From Symbiodinium kawagutii (lineage: Eukaryota > Sar > Dinophyceae > Suessiales > Symbiodiniaceae): a DNA stretch of 64,000 bases. The translations under genes and the position numbers were made by a program. Numbering within the stretch: position 1 is the stretch's first letter; each line of letters starts with the position of its first letter. This document shows positions 60,258-62,590 of the stretch, in pieces. Location of the stretch: positions 1 to 64,000 of the forward strand of contig VSDK01002022.1 of NCBI GenBank assembly GCA_009767595.1, written 5' to 3'. The notes beneath the pieces are model-generated. The model saw only the letters and a program-made list of their open reading frames with translations. It ran no database searches and was not told the origin of the DNA.

Positions 60258-62590
60258 CATCATTCATGATTTCATCGTAGTAGATATTTTTGCCAAAACA
60301 CCTTTTTACCTTTGTTAAATACACCTCAGGTTTTGTACCGAGGGCCATCAAGTCAAATATGATGATGAAGTTGCGGGTTTGAGAACATCTGTGGAGCTGT
60401 TCCAAAAACCAACAATCATATTGGTCCATGAAAAGCATACAAACCCTTTTGGGAGTTTTGGCTGGTGATTTGATTTTCTTGATTTGCCCGACAGGTTGAA
60501 TGAATAATGTGTACTTTGCCAAAAGACGGATGTGTGTGGTTCTTTTGATTAGTGGGAGTTTTACTGCAACATTTACAGGTCTAAAAACTGAATCAATGCG
60601 AATGTAACATTGTTACTGTATGCACTAGCCAGATCATGTATACATGCATAAATATGCATATACATGCATGTAAGAATTGTAATCCTCTCTCTCTCTCTAT
60701 TTGTGCGGGTGCACAAAAAATTAGATGAACCGTATATCATAAATGCGTGGAAGCTTCGCATTATGCAAATGGATAGTCATGCTCACATTCTGTCTCTTGG
60801 GGACAATCATCACCATATCATTCCACGCAAGTCCTCTACGTTGACTCTTCACCACCTTGGCGCAAAAAGTGCCAGGCCGATGCAATGGAGACCAAGGAGA
60901 AGGACACGCCAGATAAGACCGAATATGACTATTTGCTGAACATGAATCTTTGGAGCCTCACGTCCGCCGGGGGCGGGCAGAGGTGCCACGTGGTAGAAAG
61001 GCAACTGAGTTTCAGCCATAGAAAGGAGAAGCGTTGAATGGTTGAGTAGTTGGGGTTGCCACCCTCAACCTCGCTGCTGCCTCACTGGCCCTACGGAGGG
61101 GTGGAGTTGTTTCATCAACTTCCATGTGGTTTGGAAATCTTCAGCAGTCAATATCCGATAAAGATATATAGGACCACCAGCACTAGAAAGGAAGAGAATA
61201 TACCAGATATCTACTAGGATTATGTAGGCATGTATCAAATTCTGCCGAAGTATACTCATTTGAGTTTTGACGAGATAGGAACAAGAAAACACCAGGTACG
61301 AGAAAGTGGAGGAGATCAAGAAGCAGCTGGAAGCCAAAAAGGAGGCAGGGGCCCCCCGGGACTGCAGGGGGACATCCAGTTGGTTCGTTGGAAGAACGGT
61401 GGATCAACACCCTGGGGGGTTGTTGATGGAACCTGCATTTTGATGATTTCGTATGTGAGCATTCATGTCGCTCTACGAAACACAGTGTTTCGTACCTGGA
61501 ATGTGCACATTGTTTCGCTCATTTTGGGGTCCCATTTCCAGTCACAATGTGTCAAAACTCAGGGCCCATGCTATTTTTCTCTGCACTAGTTACGTTGTCC
61601 TGCAGGTACTTCACAGTTGTGAACCAAGACAGGTTCTGGTGGCCTGCCTTCTCCCACCACAGCCCCGCCCCACCACCCCAACCTATCAGCCACATAGCAT
61701 CAACTTCATGTCGCAAGCGCAAGTGAAGGTCATTGCAGCCCCACCCCACCACCCCAATCCAGCAGCCACACAGCATCAACTTCCATTCTCAAAAAACACA
61801 GAAATGCTGCTCAGTTTTCAACCCGCCAGCATACACAACAGCCACGGTCACTGGCCGTCGGCGCTATCGGCGCTACTTAATGAATGGTGATTGACCCGGA
61901 GTATTTATGGTTGATGATGATGGTTACGGTTCGTAGATACCGTAGCGATTGATTGCCACTGCTTGTTTGTGGTAGATACACAACAAAGACGACACCAAAA
62001 AAATAACAGTAGTAGTAACGGTGGTTGATGAGTAGTCAGCAACAACTAGATATATACACACTAGCTATTGGTTTAGCCAGAAATGATGATTGATACTGGT
62101 CAAGAGTGGAGTGAAAAGCCATGATCGACAATTATTGTGAACAATTATATAATGACAGTTGACGTGAATAAGTGTTCACAGACATTAGCAATGATTTGTA
62201 CGATCTGGTTGCTCAGAATGGTGAATAGTGACTAGCAACAGCAAACAGTCAATGAGTGCTCGCCAGGTTTCGTTGTTTTGAGGTTCCGGCGAAATCCACT
62301 AGTGTGTAAAAAATGCATCCCTGCATTGGTACCATGCAAACATAGGCATAAAAGTGTATATGTTTTTTTCATGTACATGTTCATAAATCATAATTGCTCA
62401 TTAGCTCAAAGCAGAATGTTCCTGTTTTCTTGGCCATTTCATTTTTTGAAAGTGGGAAAGTCCCAAAGCAGTCAAGGGTATTCAGCCCATGCGAGGGAAA
62501 TTCCTAGGCTCTGACGGGACGAGACGCACCAAGGAGTTGGAGATTTTGAAATCCACGACCATCGAAACGATGTGGGACAGAGACCTTGAG
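369..62590 (+). CDS. TOP2: DNA topoisomerase II (type IIA), internal part of gene, 36 exons
   Basis: Type IIA topoisomerases pass one DNA duplex through a transient double-strand break in another, using ATP, in the nucleus. The joined exons give about 600 codons in one open frame. In order they show: the TOPRIM metal motif TDQDHDGSHIK; the KYYKGLGTS segment; the FINKE segment; VDGFKPSQRK; the AYHHGE motif; the NFVGSNN and GQFGTRLQGGKD segments; the ARYIYT motif with the active-site tyrosine; NGAEGIGVGWSTSIPNYNPRD; and the coiled-coil C-gate ending near WSLTYEKVEEIKKQ and WDRDLE. The ATPase domain must lie upstream and the C-terminal tail downstream of the window. Thirty-six donors are split GT 14, GC 14, GA 8, and 35 of 36 exons start with G. 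Exons are 28-102 bases; intron 33 is 20.5 kb and holds other genes. Identity is secure; individual splice sites are manual calls. Confidence 0.95.
409..2506 (+). other. TOP2 intron 1
   Basis: Non-coding; no repeat family or second gene recognised. Short open frames on both strands look like chance. Confidence 0.6.
2507..2572 (+). CDS. TOP2: TOP2 exon 2
   Basis: 22 codons beginning GLLINLIHFWWPSLAK, the segment that directly follows the TOPRIM motif in the family. Phase 0 at both ends, GA donor. A 165-codon open frame on the other strand overlaps it and is a shadow. Confidence 0.93.
2881..3203. mobile_element. Foldback element with telomere-like core, copy 1
   Basis: The ends are inverted copies of each other around GTGGTTTGCCCG and ATGGTTTGCCCG, with flanking ATATAC. 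Next to the left end is a perfect hairpin of the same motif (2900-2934). The centre holds TTTAGGG-type repeats. Copy 2 at 23278 shares the core flanks (GGCTATACGCA before, TCTCA and a GCGCAGG-like motif after). Non-coding; likely a non-autonomous element. Confidence 0.75.
2988..3083 (+). repeat. Interstitial TTTAGGG-type repeat tract
   Basis: About 13 imperfect units of TTTAGGG with variants such as TTTTAGGG and TTAGGG. TTTAGGG is the telomere repeat reported for dinoflagellates and plants. It is part of the foldback element, not a chromosome end. Confidence 0.9.
3204..5936 (+). other. TOP2 introns 2 (rest) and 3
   Basis: Apart from exon 3 (4092-4126) only non-coding sequence is seen. A short inverted tract of ATCATATCATATTATGATAT lies near 4660. 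Confidence 0.55.
4092..4126 (+). CDS. TOP2: TOP2 exon 3
   Basis: Encodes EFITPIVKAGA plus two bases. EFITPIVK is strongly conserved in eukaryotic topoisomerase II. The GA donor in phase 2 joins in frame to the next exon. Confidence 0.9.
5937..5973 (+). CDS. TOP2: TOP2 exon 4
   Basis: Encodes NEKSFFTLHEYQ after one split base. It matches the family segment just before the KYYKGLGTS motif. GC donor. Confidence 0.85.
6106..6150 (+). repeat. Short ATGCAT-rich duplication
   Basis: The unit ATGCATATCAATGCAT occurs twice, about 25 bases apart, within TOP2 intron 4. Confidence 0.7.
6735..6885 (+). repeat. Purine-rich AAGG-type tract
   Basis: Degenerate run of A and G (AAGGAAGG, GGAAGAAGG) in TOP2 intron 4. 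It produces open frames on both strands that look spurious. Confidence 0.75.
7260..7344. mobile_element. 85-base inverted-repeat element
   Basis: Ends GGAAAATACATTGTGAGAGAC and GTCTATCACAATGTATTTTCT are inverted copies with about two mismatches in 21. CTAGAAA flanks both sides in inverted form. Looks like a small MITE. Confidence 0.6.
8210..8253 (+). CDS. TOP2: TOP2 exon 5
   Basis: Encodes AWKERTDGGKGWKI plus two bases, the W-rich stretch before YYKGLGTS. GC donor, phase 2. Confidence 0.9.
8657..8768. mobile_element. Degenerate copy 3 of the telomere-like foldback element
   Basis: Shares the order GGCTATAC-CAGTGATTT, then degenerate TTTAGG units, then CTCAAAACAA with copies 1 and 2. The terminal inverted repeats are lost or unrecognised. 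Confidence 0.55.
8769..10159 (+). other. TOP2 introns 5 (rest) and 6
   Basis: Non-coding apart from exon 6; nothing further recognised. Confidence 0.5.
9622..9664 (+). CDS. TOP2: TOP2 exon 6, YYKGLGTS motif
   Basis: Encodes (K)YYKGLGTSTAKEAK, a near-invariant topoisomerase II motif. GT donor. Confidence 0.95.
10160..10216 (+). CDS. TOP2: TOP2 exon 7
   Basis: Encodes EYFSEIEKHEVKFHWHGDQ, which fits the EYF...H.F.. segment after KGLGTS. GA donor, phase 0. Confidence 0.9.
10771..10832 (+). repeat. 31-base tandem duplication
   Basis: Two adjacent copies beginning CAACCATTCACCCCTGACAA, differing at one or two bases, in TOP2 intron 7. Confidence 0.9.
11201..11254 (+). CDS. TOP2: TOP2 exon 8
   Basis: Encodes DGEAIDLAFNKKRADDRK, the conserved LAF.KK..DDRK segment. 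GA donor. Reading on past the donor (ENAAEWLG...) is open but does not fit the family as well as exon 9. Confidence 0.93.
11810..11839 (+). CDS. TOP2: TOP2 exon 9 (30-base micro-exon)
   Basis: Encodes DWINNYEDGT, fitting directly after DDRK. GT donor. Short, but phase 0 on both sides and in the expected order. Confidence 0.8.
12233..12277 (+). CDS. TOP2: TOP2 exon 10, FINK motif
   Basis: Encodes VDHTKPIAYTEFINK. The family motif continues as FINKEL, and the next exon starts with EL. GA donor. Confidence 0.93.
13153..13162. other. Assembly gap of 10 N
   Basis: The sequence on both sides is nearly the same (AAGTTTGTTCCTGCTG before, AAGTTTGTGCCTGCTG after), suggesting an unmerged overlap instead of missing sequence. 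Confidence 0.9.
13557..13591 (+). CDS. TOP2: TOP2 exon 11
   Basis: Encodes ELVQFAKYDVQ plus two bases, completing FINKEL and leading into R-SVPSLVDG. GC donor. Confidence 0.88.
14156..14224 (+). CDS. TOP2: TOP2 exon 12
   Basis: Encodes SVPSLVDGFKPSQRKVLFCA and two more codons, the conserved VDG.KP.QRKVL..FK segment at the start of the DNA-cleavage core. GC donor. Confidence 0.95.
15030..15057 (+). CDS. TOP2: TOP2 exon 13 (28-base micro-exon)
   Basis: Encodes RHDIKVAQF after one split base. It corresponds to the KVAQL segment. GT donor, phase 0. The shortest exon seen in this gene. Confidence 0.88.
16301..16342 (+). CDS. TOP2: TOP2 exon 14, YHHGE motif
   Basis: Encodes VGYISEQSAYHHGE. YHHGE is a signature of the eukaryotic topoisomerase II cleavage domain. 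GC donor, phase 0. Confidence 0.95.
17132..17177 (+). CDS. TOP2: TOP2 exon 15
   Basis: Encodes VSLENTIVNLAQNFV plus one base, the conserved IV.LAQNFVGSNN region. GC donor. Confidence 0.94.
17744..17808 (+). CDS. TOP2: TOP2 exon 16
   Basis: Encodes GSNNTNLLVPSGQFGTRLQG followed by GK, one of the most conserved stretches of the family. GA donor. Confidence 0.96.
18596..18627 (+). CDS. TOP2: TOP2 exon 17, active-site tyrosine
   Basis: Encodes DHAAARYIYT plus two bases. The tyrosine after arginine (codon at 18614-18616) is the expected catalytic residue that forms the covalent link to DNA. GT donor. Confidence 0.95.
18665..18965 (+). repeat. Degenerate CATAGAACATAT / TATATACAT-rich tract
   Basis: Several diverged copies of a unit containing CATAGAACA and TATATGTTT in TOP2 intron 17. 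AT-rich and non-coding. Confidence 0.5.
19678..20065 (+). repeat. About 100-base tandem repeat, four diverged units
   Basis: Each unit contains TTATCC.CAAGTAG, GTAGCTGTTGTCCAAG, TGATGGAAGTATCTA and TAGTTTTGCGGGG.TGGGAC. Units begin near 19717, 19820, 19917 and 19994, within TOP2 intron 17. Confidence 0.85.
20892..20928 (+). CDS. TOP2: TOP2 exon 18
   Basis: Encodes LNHVTRVLFQQD. The only exon starting with A instead of G. A GA donor here gives the join QQD-DHVLSYL, which fits the family. Confidence 0.85.
21552..21604 (+). CDS. TOP2: TOP2 exon 19
   Basis: Encodes DHVLSYLEEEGLSIEPQ plus two bases, the segment leading to EPEWY. GT donor. Confidence 0.92.
21692..21740 (+). repeat. (AT)n tract
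   Basis: Alternating TA/AT run shortly after TOP2 exon 19. Confidence 0.9.
22356..22401. repeat. 46-base palindrome
   Basis: Outer arms GTACTGTATATA / TATATACAGTAC enclose a near-palindrome around ACGTGCACACGT. Could fold into a hairpin; no link to a gene signal is seen. Confidence 0.75.
22777..22878 (+). CDS. TOP2: TOP2 exon 20
   Basis: Largest exon seen (102 bases). Contains PMVLVNGAEGIGVGWSTSIP and then NYNPRDII. The family usually has a valine or isoleucine where this gene has cysteine (YCPILPM). GC donor. Confidence 0.97.
23278..23570. mobile_element. Foldback element with telomere-like core, copy 2
   Basis: Ends carry inverted copies of GCCTGGGCTTTGCCC / GGGCAAAGTCCAGGC. The core (about 23376-23450) is degenerate TTTAGGG. 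Flanks of the core match copy 1 at 2881. Confidence 0.75.
23644..23701 (+). CDS. TOP2: TOP2 exon 21
   Basis: Encodes NIRKMLRGQSMEDMHPWYK, matching the M.PWYKGF.G segment. GC donor. Confidence 0.94.
23859..23902 (+). CDS. TOP2: TOP2 exon 22
   Basis: Encodes GFMGSIEPSEKEDG plus two bases, continuing WYK-GF. GT donor. Confidence 0.9.
23951..24055. mobile_element. GGTTTCTCA inverted-repeat element 1
   Basis: Begins TGGTGGTTTCTCAAG and ends TTTTGAGAAACCACTA. Interior has a GGGGGACCCC / GGGGGTAACCC pair and GGTTGGTTTATTAATAA-like sequence. About 105 bases with possible TA flanks. Probably a MITE. Confidence 0.75.
24349..24452. mobile_element. GGTTTCTCA inverted-repeat element 2
   Basis: Begins GCGGTTTCTCAAAATAGGGG and ends CCCCCTATTCTGAGAAATACC, same family as element 1. 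Confidence 0.75.
24541..24640. mobile_element. GGTTTCTCA element 3, right end degenerate
   Basis: Left end GGTGGTTTCTCAAAATAGGG matches element 2 closely; the right end is only loosely similar (GGGGCACTCTCAAAAATCACC). Confidence 0.55.
24940..25124. mobile_element. GGTTTCTCA element 4, left end truncated
   Basis: Right end CCCTCATTTTGAGAAACAACC fits the family. The left side keeps only TCATCGGGGACCCC. Interior repeats GGTTGGTTTATT twice. Confidence 0.6.
25885..25953 (+). CDS. TOP2: TOP2 exon 23
   Basis: Contains YEVTGVITKTSDTTVEVTEL, then PI. TELPI/ELPV is a conserved landmark before the tower domain. GC donor. Confidence 0.94.
26174..26219 (+). CDS. TOP2: TOP2 exon 24
   Basis: Encodes QWTQNYKEFLEDALE, the WT..YKE.LE segment. 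The 3' junction is unusual: keeping frame with exon 25 requires a one-base shift from a plain GT-AG intron. Confidence 0.9.
27130..27666 (+). repeat. TACC/TACTACCTA-type low-complexity array
   Basis: Degenerate tandem array of units such as CTACCTATATACTAC over more than 500 bases, running into the gap. Open frames here are artefacts of low stop density. Confidence 0.85.
27667..27859. other. Assembly gap of 193 N
   Basis: Interrupts or ends the TACC-type array; the sequence after the gap is different. Confidence 0.98.
28016..28110 (+). repeat. CCAACCAG-type tract
   Basis: Degenerate run of CCAACCAGCAA units. A similar tract on the other strand is at 37205-37390, and a third at 63780-63825. 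Confidence 0.75.
29368..29491. mobile_element. GGTTTCTCA inverted-repeat element 5
   Basis: Begins ATGGTCGTTTCTCAAGCAAG with GGGGATCCCC, ends GGGGTACCCCATGACTTGAG then AAACCATCAT. Full inverted ends; about 124 bases. Confidence 0.75.
29591..29642 (+). CDS. TOP2: TOP2 exon 25
   Basis: Contains EESESLIEDFKEHHSE, the I.DY.EHHTD segment. GT donor. The first base is uncertain (29591 or 29592). Confidence 0.9.
30216..30280 (+). CDS. TOP2: TOP2 exon 26
   Basis: Encodes SVHFEITMSAAKLKEAEAAG then L; VHF and the following helix fit the tower region. GT donor, phase 0. Confidence 0.94.
31194..31282. mobile_element. GGTTTCTCA element 6, diverged
   Basis: Left end TATTCTCAAAATAGGGAATACCC is clear. The right end (CTCCCTACTTTAATCTCATTG, AAGCCACCATA) is a diverged inverse. 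Confidence 0.55.
31920..31961 (+). CDS. TOP2: TOP2 exon 27
   Basis: Encodes EKTFKLKSSLSTSL, matching the FKL..S.STSNM segment. The donor is GT if the exon ends at 31961, one base earlier if the next exon keeps its leading G. Confidence 0.9.
32386..32414 (+). CDS. TOP2: TOP2 exon 28 (about 29-base micro-exon)
   Basis: Encodes SNMVLFDAEG, the NM.LFD..G motif, split to continue as G-KIAKYN. GA donor. Confidence 0.9.
33408..33465 (+). CDS. TOP2: TOP2 exon 29
   Basis: Encodes KIAKYNTALDILKEFCRL with split codons on both sides, matching K.Y....IL.EF...R. GC donor. Confidence 0.93.
34010..35745 (+). repeat. Minisatellite of about 30-35-base units, 1.7 kb
   Basis: Some fifty diverged copies of a unit containing AATTCAATTCCCTTGTGT and TTTTTGGAATCCCTGTAATT. 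It fills most of TOP2 intron 29. Frames through it give F/S/P/I-rich peptides with no gene signal. Confidence 0.92.
35835..35882 (+). CDS. TOP2: TOP2 exon 30
   Basis: Encodes RQMYQKRKDYLVAKL, the YY.KRK..L segment at the start of the C-gate coiled coil. GT donor. Confidence 0.94.
36009..36060 (+). repeat. (ATG)n microsatellite
   Basis: Perfect run of about 17 ATG units shortly after TOP2 exon 30. Confidence 0.97.
37015..37060 (+). CDS. TOP2: TOP2 exon 31
   Basis: Encodes RETEILSNKARFILM, matching the L.NK.RFI segment of the coiled coil. GT donor, phase 0. Confidence 0.94.
37205..37390 (+). repeat. GGTTGGCT-type tract
   Basis: Degenerate TTGGTTGGCTGGCT run in TOP2 intron 31; complement of the CCAACCAG-type tract at 28016. 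Confidence 0.75.
38004..38026 (+). repeat. Run of 23 G
   Basis: Uninterrupted G run at the left edge of the 38-kb satellite. Confidence 0.98.
38041..39725 (+). repeat. Higher-order satellite built on GGGCCATGTTGGGAC
   Basis: Short units GGGCCATGTTGGGACAG, TTTGGCCCATATACGGGTAT and GGGGCATGAAGGGGCCAT are arranged in larger blocks. Each block carries a TCAAAAATCGACGTTTTACC / CACGAGAG / GCAATTTCTTCG segment (near 38047, 38380, 38770, 39205, 39430). Long open frames on both strands follow from this composition and are not called as genes. Confidence 0.9.
39948..39976 (+). CDS. TOP2: TOP2 exon 32 (29-base micro-exon)
   Basis: Encodes VVKGELEIR plus two bases, in the place of the family's I.GKL.I.N segment. 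GT donor. It lies just beyond a large satellite. Confidence 0.82.
40327..40393 (+). CDS. TOP2: TOP2 exon 33
   Basis: Contains KKKADLLTELKKLKFTPMSE then LE, matching K....L...GF.P. The GC donor in phase 0 opens the 20.5-kb intron with nested genes. Confidence 0.94.
41348..41367 (+). repeat. Run of 20 G
   Basis: Uninterrupted G run upstream of the first nested gene. Confidence 0.97.
41831..43182 (+). CDS. Unidentified multi-exon gene, nested
   Basis: Begins with an ATG followed by an acidic, proline-rich peptide (MDSPTEPPSDLGAMEMEEIL, then EEELHPEPPPVRIP) to about 41949. Further coding segments with AG-G starts are 42232-42336 (includes NIWENMTVKVQHIEECLGYF), from 42403 (VRISNEHQMVTIQKDVRG), perhaps 42712-42800 (GRSKAAVDAVALAGYTCATW in one frame), and 42954-43060 or further (MLIQHMDDAEYDKPWIQKLE). 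An exon between 41950 and 42231, starting at about 42053, is probable but its limits are unclear. Only the 42232-42336 to 42403 join was checked for phase. I do not recognise the family. It could be an independent gene or an upstream part of the transposase-like gene at 44672. Confidence 0.4.
42886..42953 (+). repeat. 34-base tandem duplication containing a splice acceptor
   Basis: Two exact copies starting TGTTCCTGTGGTTTTGCTTG and ending GACCTAGATCTC. The TAG would be the acceptor for the exon from 42954, so the acceptor is present twice. Confidence 0.93.
43838..44100 (+). repeat. (ATC)n / CACCATCATCATC microsatellite
   Basis: About 260 bases of ATC units interspersed with CACC and ATAATC variants. 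Confidence 0.97.
44296..44397. mobile_element. 102-base foldback element
   Basis: Ends GGTTACCCAGGATTAATA and TATTAATCCTGGGTAGCC are inverted copies with one mismatch in 18. Interior has GGGGGTTCCC and GGGGATACCC, recalling the GGTTTCTCA family's inner motifs. Confidence 0.75.
44672..50233 (+). CDS. hAT-transposase-like zinc-finger gene, multi-exon, nested
   Basis: Starts MRSKTKSQLRNVASKWQRW and carries a zinc finger split over two exons: CTIC in 44672-44840 and HLKQHAASRKH in the exon from 45335, joined in phase through a GC donor. Later exons include 45830-45955 (RRKLLYCLGQACRLQTVRVL), 46064-46228, 46411-46586 (VEQFCADAALDEQ), 46679-46821, from 46917 (AAKHRFESIQKPTGRL), 47098-47220, 47325-47440 (LLADAHDEAFLLTRICDQ), 47510-47730, about 47790-47940, 48000-48240, 48370-48450, 48600-48840, about 48915-49050, 49430-49690 and 50120-50233 with a TAG stop. 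The motif WCFSTSDVERLSHG near 48200 resembles the hAT dimerisation signature (S.S..ER.FS). From memory, similar proteins are abundant in Symbiodiniaceae. Whether it is active cannot be told; the catalytic triad was not traced. Confidence 0.6.
50555..50655 (+). repeat. 30-base tandem repeat, about three and a half units
   Basis: Unit contains TCGCTAACGGTTGACCTGTA and TGAGTCGCTA. The last unit changes into TCGCTAGCGCTAGTGAA. Confidence 0.93.
50749..50955. mobile_element. Inverted repeat with TCACTAGCGCTAGTGA palindrome
   Basis: Arms of about 44 bases (50749-50792 and 50913-50955) are inverted copies around TAGCGCTAGTGAAG and TTGTAAGGG, and each ends in a small TGCGATTTTCGCA hairpin. It lies just before the methyltransferase start. 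Confidence 0.75.
51129..51218 (+). CDS. Methyltransferase gene, first exon
   Basis: ATG at 51129 opens a basic then serine/glutamate-rich peptide, MPPRRRSGSSVGAESEGGDS. The upstream sequence has no comparable coding signal and the preceding gene stops at 50233, so this is the preferred start. The 3' end is tentative (GC donor near 51219). Confidence 0.55.
51129..59001 (+). CDS. C5 cytosine DNA methyltransferase gene with long N-terminal region, nested
   Basis: Starts MPPRRRSGSSVGAESEGGDS, ends ...SDSMGW with TGA at 58999-59001. The last quarter is a C5-MTase domain, which transfers a methyl group from S-adenosylmethionine to cytosine in DNA. Motif I is TLGSDFSGLE (about 57352-57384), motif IV GPPCQG with the catalytic cysteine at 57749-57751, motif VI appears as LLETVPGM (about 57964), motif VIII QARKRLFLIL (about 58193) and motif X GNAWPVNTVAKVI (about 58930). 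The long N-terminal part is spread over some twenty exons from 51129 to about 56150 and has no domain I recognise. A lysine/alanine/glutamate-rich linker precedes the catalytic part. A frame change near 57380 may be a break. Exon limits in the N-terminal part are approximate. Confidence 0.85.
51301..55830 (+). CDS. Methyltransferase gene, N-terminal exons of unknown function
   Basis: Coding-like segments starting after AG, in order: 51301-51410 (AYNSDLIDAFKNRCQDLADL), 51650-51743 (EKLQNFHFKQPAAYPTVMK), 51849-52020 (LSPIEMDLAFVNGAWNDRAD), 52230-52285, 52365-52507, 52780-52910, 53027-53175 (NLQAITCQAVLAQKSVMQLI), 53250-53460 (FRQLLGVQFYLQFKLSSQIC), 53555-53810 (acidic coiled region), 54191-54250, 54319-54425, 54740-54843 (FSANPDGAAAFNTSDIFFMN), 54920-55105, 55172-55270, 55523-55650 and 55745-55800 (RKNMPYIGLVFTQEHAW). 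They read as one consistent protein but match no domain I know. Joins were not all checked for phase. Confidence 0.5.
53886..54170 (+). repeat. (ATC)n microsatellite inside the methyltransferase gene
   Basis: About 285 bases of CATCAT units with CACC and AATC variants. It directly follows coding-like sequence and precedes the next coding segment at about 54191, so it is probably intronic. Confidence 0.95.
55890..56669 (+). CDS. Methyltransferase gene, helical exon and lysine-rich linker
   Basis: The first part (LTQRLEAQVFQAMQDTKIIN) looks helical. From about 56148 the peptide is dominated by K, A, E, P and G: repeats of KAK, GKAKGKAK and acidic blocks (GEEAAGEAEEVCEEAE), then KKKKKTKGKKNQDQ before a GT donor at 56670. 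This resembles disordered DNA- or chromatin-binding linkers by composition only. Confidence 0.7.
57337..57595 (+). CDS. Methyltransferase motif I/II exon, apparent frame change
   Basis: MVVVTLGSDFSGLE (SAM-binding motif I) is in one frame; from about 57383 the sequence FELGLSEP...HEIDQSCDFF, which fits motif II (acidic residue then D), is in another frame. No donor/acceptor pair is visible between them. The rest (LQAAVSDRDRQIFEGVRQEY) runs to WRAL and a GA donor at about 57596. Confidence 0.65.
57686..57770 (+). CDS. Methyltransferase motif IV exon
   Basis: Encodes DIMKRDVRKVPRVMLYGAGP then PCQGVSSAG. PCQ is the catalytic motif IV; its cysteine attacks cytosine C6. The phase-0 join from WRAL to DIMKRD fits the family pattern. 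Confidence 0.93.
57890..58032 (+). CDS. Methyltransferase motif VI exon
   Basis: Encodes DDPRTACSQASLDYIKHRRP then RAVLLETVPGML. The motif VI glutamate is present but the usual ENV is ETV. The 3' limit is approximate. Confidence 0.85.
58079..58225 (+). CDS. Methyltransferase motif VIII exon
   Basis: Includes LDAHGKRFYNIYAKVLNASE and HGLPQARKRLFLIL; the QARKR residues match motif VIII (Q.R.R). Ends near a GC donor at about 58223. Confidence 0.88.
58831..58840. other. Assembly gap of 10 N
   Basis: Falls at the intron-exon edge before the last methyltransferase exon. Confidence 0.98.
58841..59001 (+). CDS. Methyltransferase motif IX-X exon and stop
   Basis: Encodes ECLRLQGLPSLLHEAAKECG and later GNAWPVNTVAKVIRSISDSM. 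GNAWPV is motif X. TGA at 58999. The acceptor lies next to a 10-N gap (58831-58840), so the 5' edge is uncertain. Confidence 0.92.
59165..59196 (+). repeat. 32-base direct repeat, copy a
   Basis: GGTGTGATTTTGTGCTGAGC followed by TGCCAGTGGGTG; identical to 59956-59987. Both are followed by GGATGTTGG and then ATG repeats. Confidence 0.93.
59206..59412 (+). repeat. (ATG)n then (ATGG)n microsatellite
   Basis: ATG units with a few AAA/GAA breaks to about 59360, then GGATGGATGG units. Confidence 0.97.
59507..59767 (+). CDS. Short gene start or fragment, unidentified
   Basis: ATG opens MPQRRAGFGPSRAGYMSFLK and continues GIKDEKICASCAATAWLKSY to about 59650, with a CxxC pair. The following 59708-59767 may be a second exon. 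The basic MPQRR start resembles MPPRRR of the methyltransferase gene. It sits between two 32-base direct repeats. It may be a truncated gene. Confidence 0.35.
   Translation: MPQRRAGFGPSRAGYMSFLKGIKDEKICASCAATAWLKSYLERQGLQKVCCKFKFCWLNAPHDPHMAGKTTILSAQHQKIVTAMNQ
59956..59987 (+). repeat. 32-base direct repeat, copy b
   Basis: Same sequence as 59165-59196, 791 bases downstream. The pair brackets the short gene start at 59507. Confidence 0.93.
60008..60265 (+). repeat. ATG, GCT and CAT microsatellite cluster
   Basis: (ATG)n at 60008-60050, GCT-rich run near 60109-60140, and CATCAT units with CACC at 60148-60265. Confidence 0.95.
60876..60961 (+). CDS. TOP2: TOP2 exon 34
   Basis: Encodes ADAMETKEKDTPDKTEYDYL then LNMNLWSL. 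YDYLL.M.LWSLT is a conserved C-gate landmark. Phase 0 start joins exactly to exon 33 (SELE-ADAM). GT donor. Confidence 0.95.
61296..61344 (+). CDS. TOP2: TOP2 exon 35
   Basis: Encodes YEKVEEIKKQLEAKKE, continuing LWSLT. GC donor. Confidence 0.93.
61345..62533 (+). other. TOP2 intron 35
   Basis: Non-coding. Near 61650-61780 a segment CACCCCA.CC..CAGCCACA.AGCATCAACTTC occurs twice, about 78 bases apart. Confidence 0.5.
62534..62590 (+). CDS. TOP2: TOP2 exon 36, last in window
   Basis: Encodes ELEILKSTTIETMWDRDLE, matching the L...T...LW..DL segment that ends the conserved core. GC donor. No later exon was recognised before the end of the window. Confidence 0.9.

Larger units (their letters stand above)
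40394..60875 (+). other. TOP2 intron 33, 20.5 kb, hosting a nested gene cluster
   Basis: The frame joins exon 33 to exon 34 without loss (phase 0, GC donor, AG acceptor followed by G). Inside lie at least three other coding regions on the same strand plus several microsatellites. At 40394-41830 I see only non-coding sequence with a poly-G run; no terminal inverted repeat for the whole block was found by eye. Confidence 0.85.

Noticed and set aside
59032..60280. Poly-D, poly-H and poly-M frames
   Set aside because: Microsatellite translations with no other coding signal.
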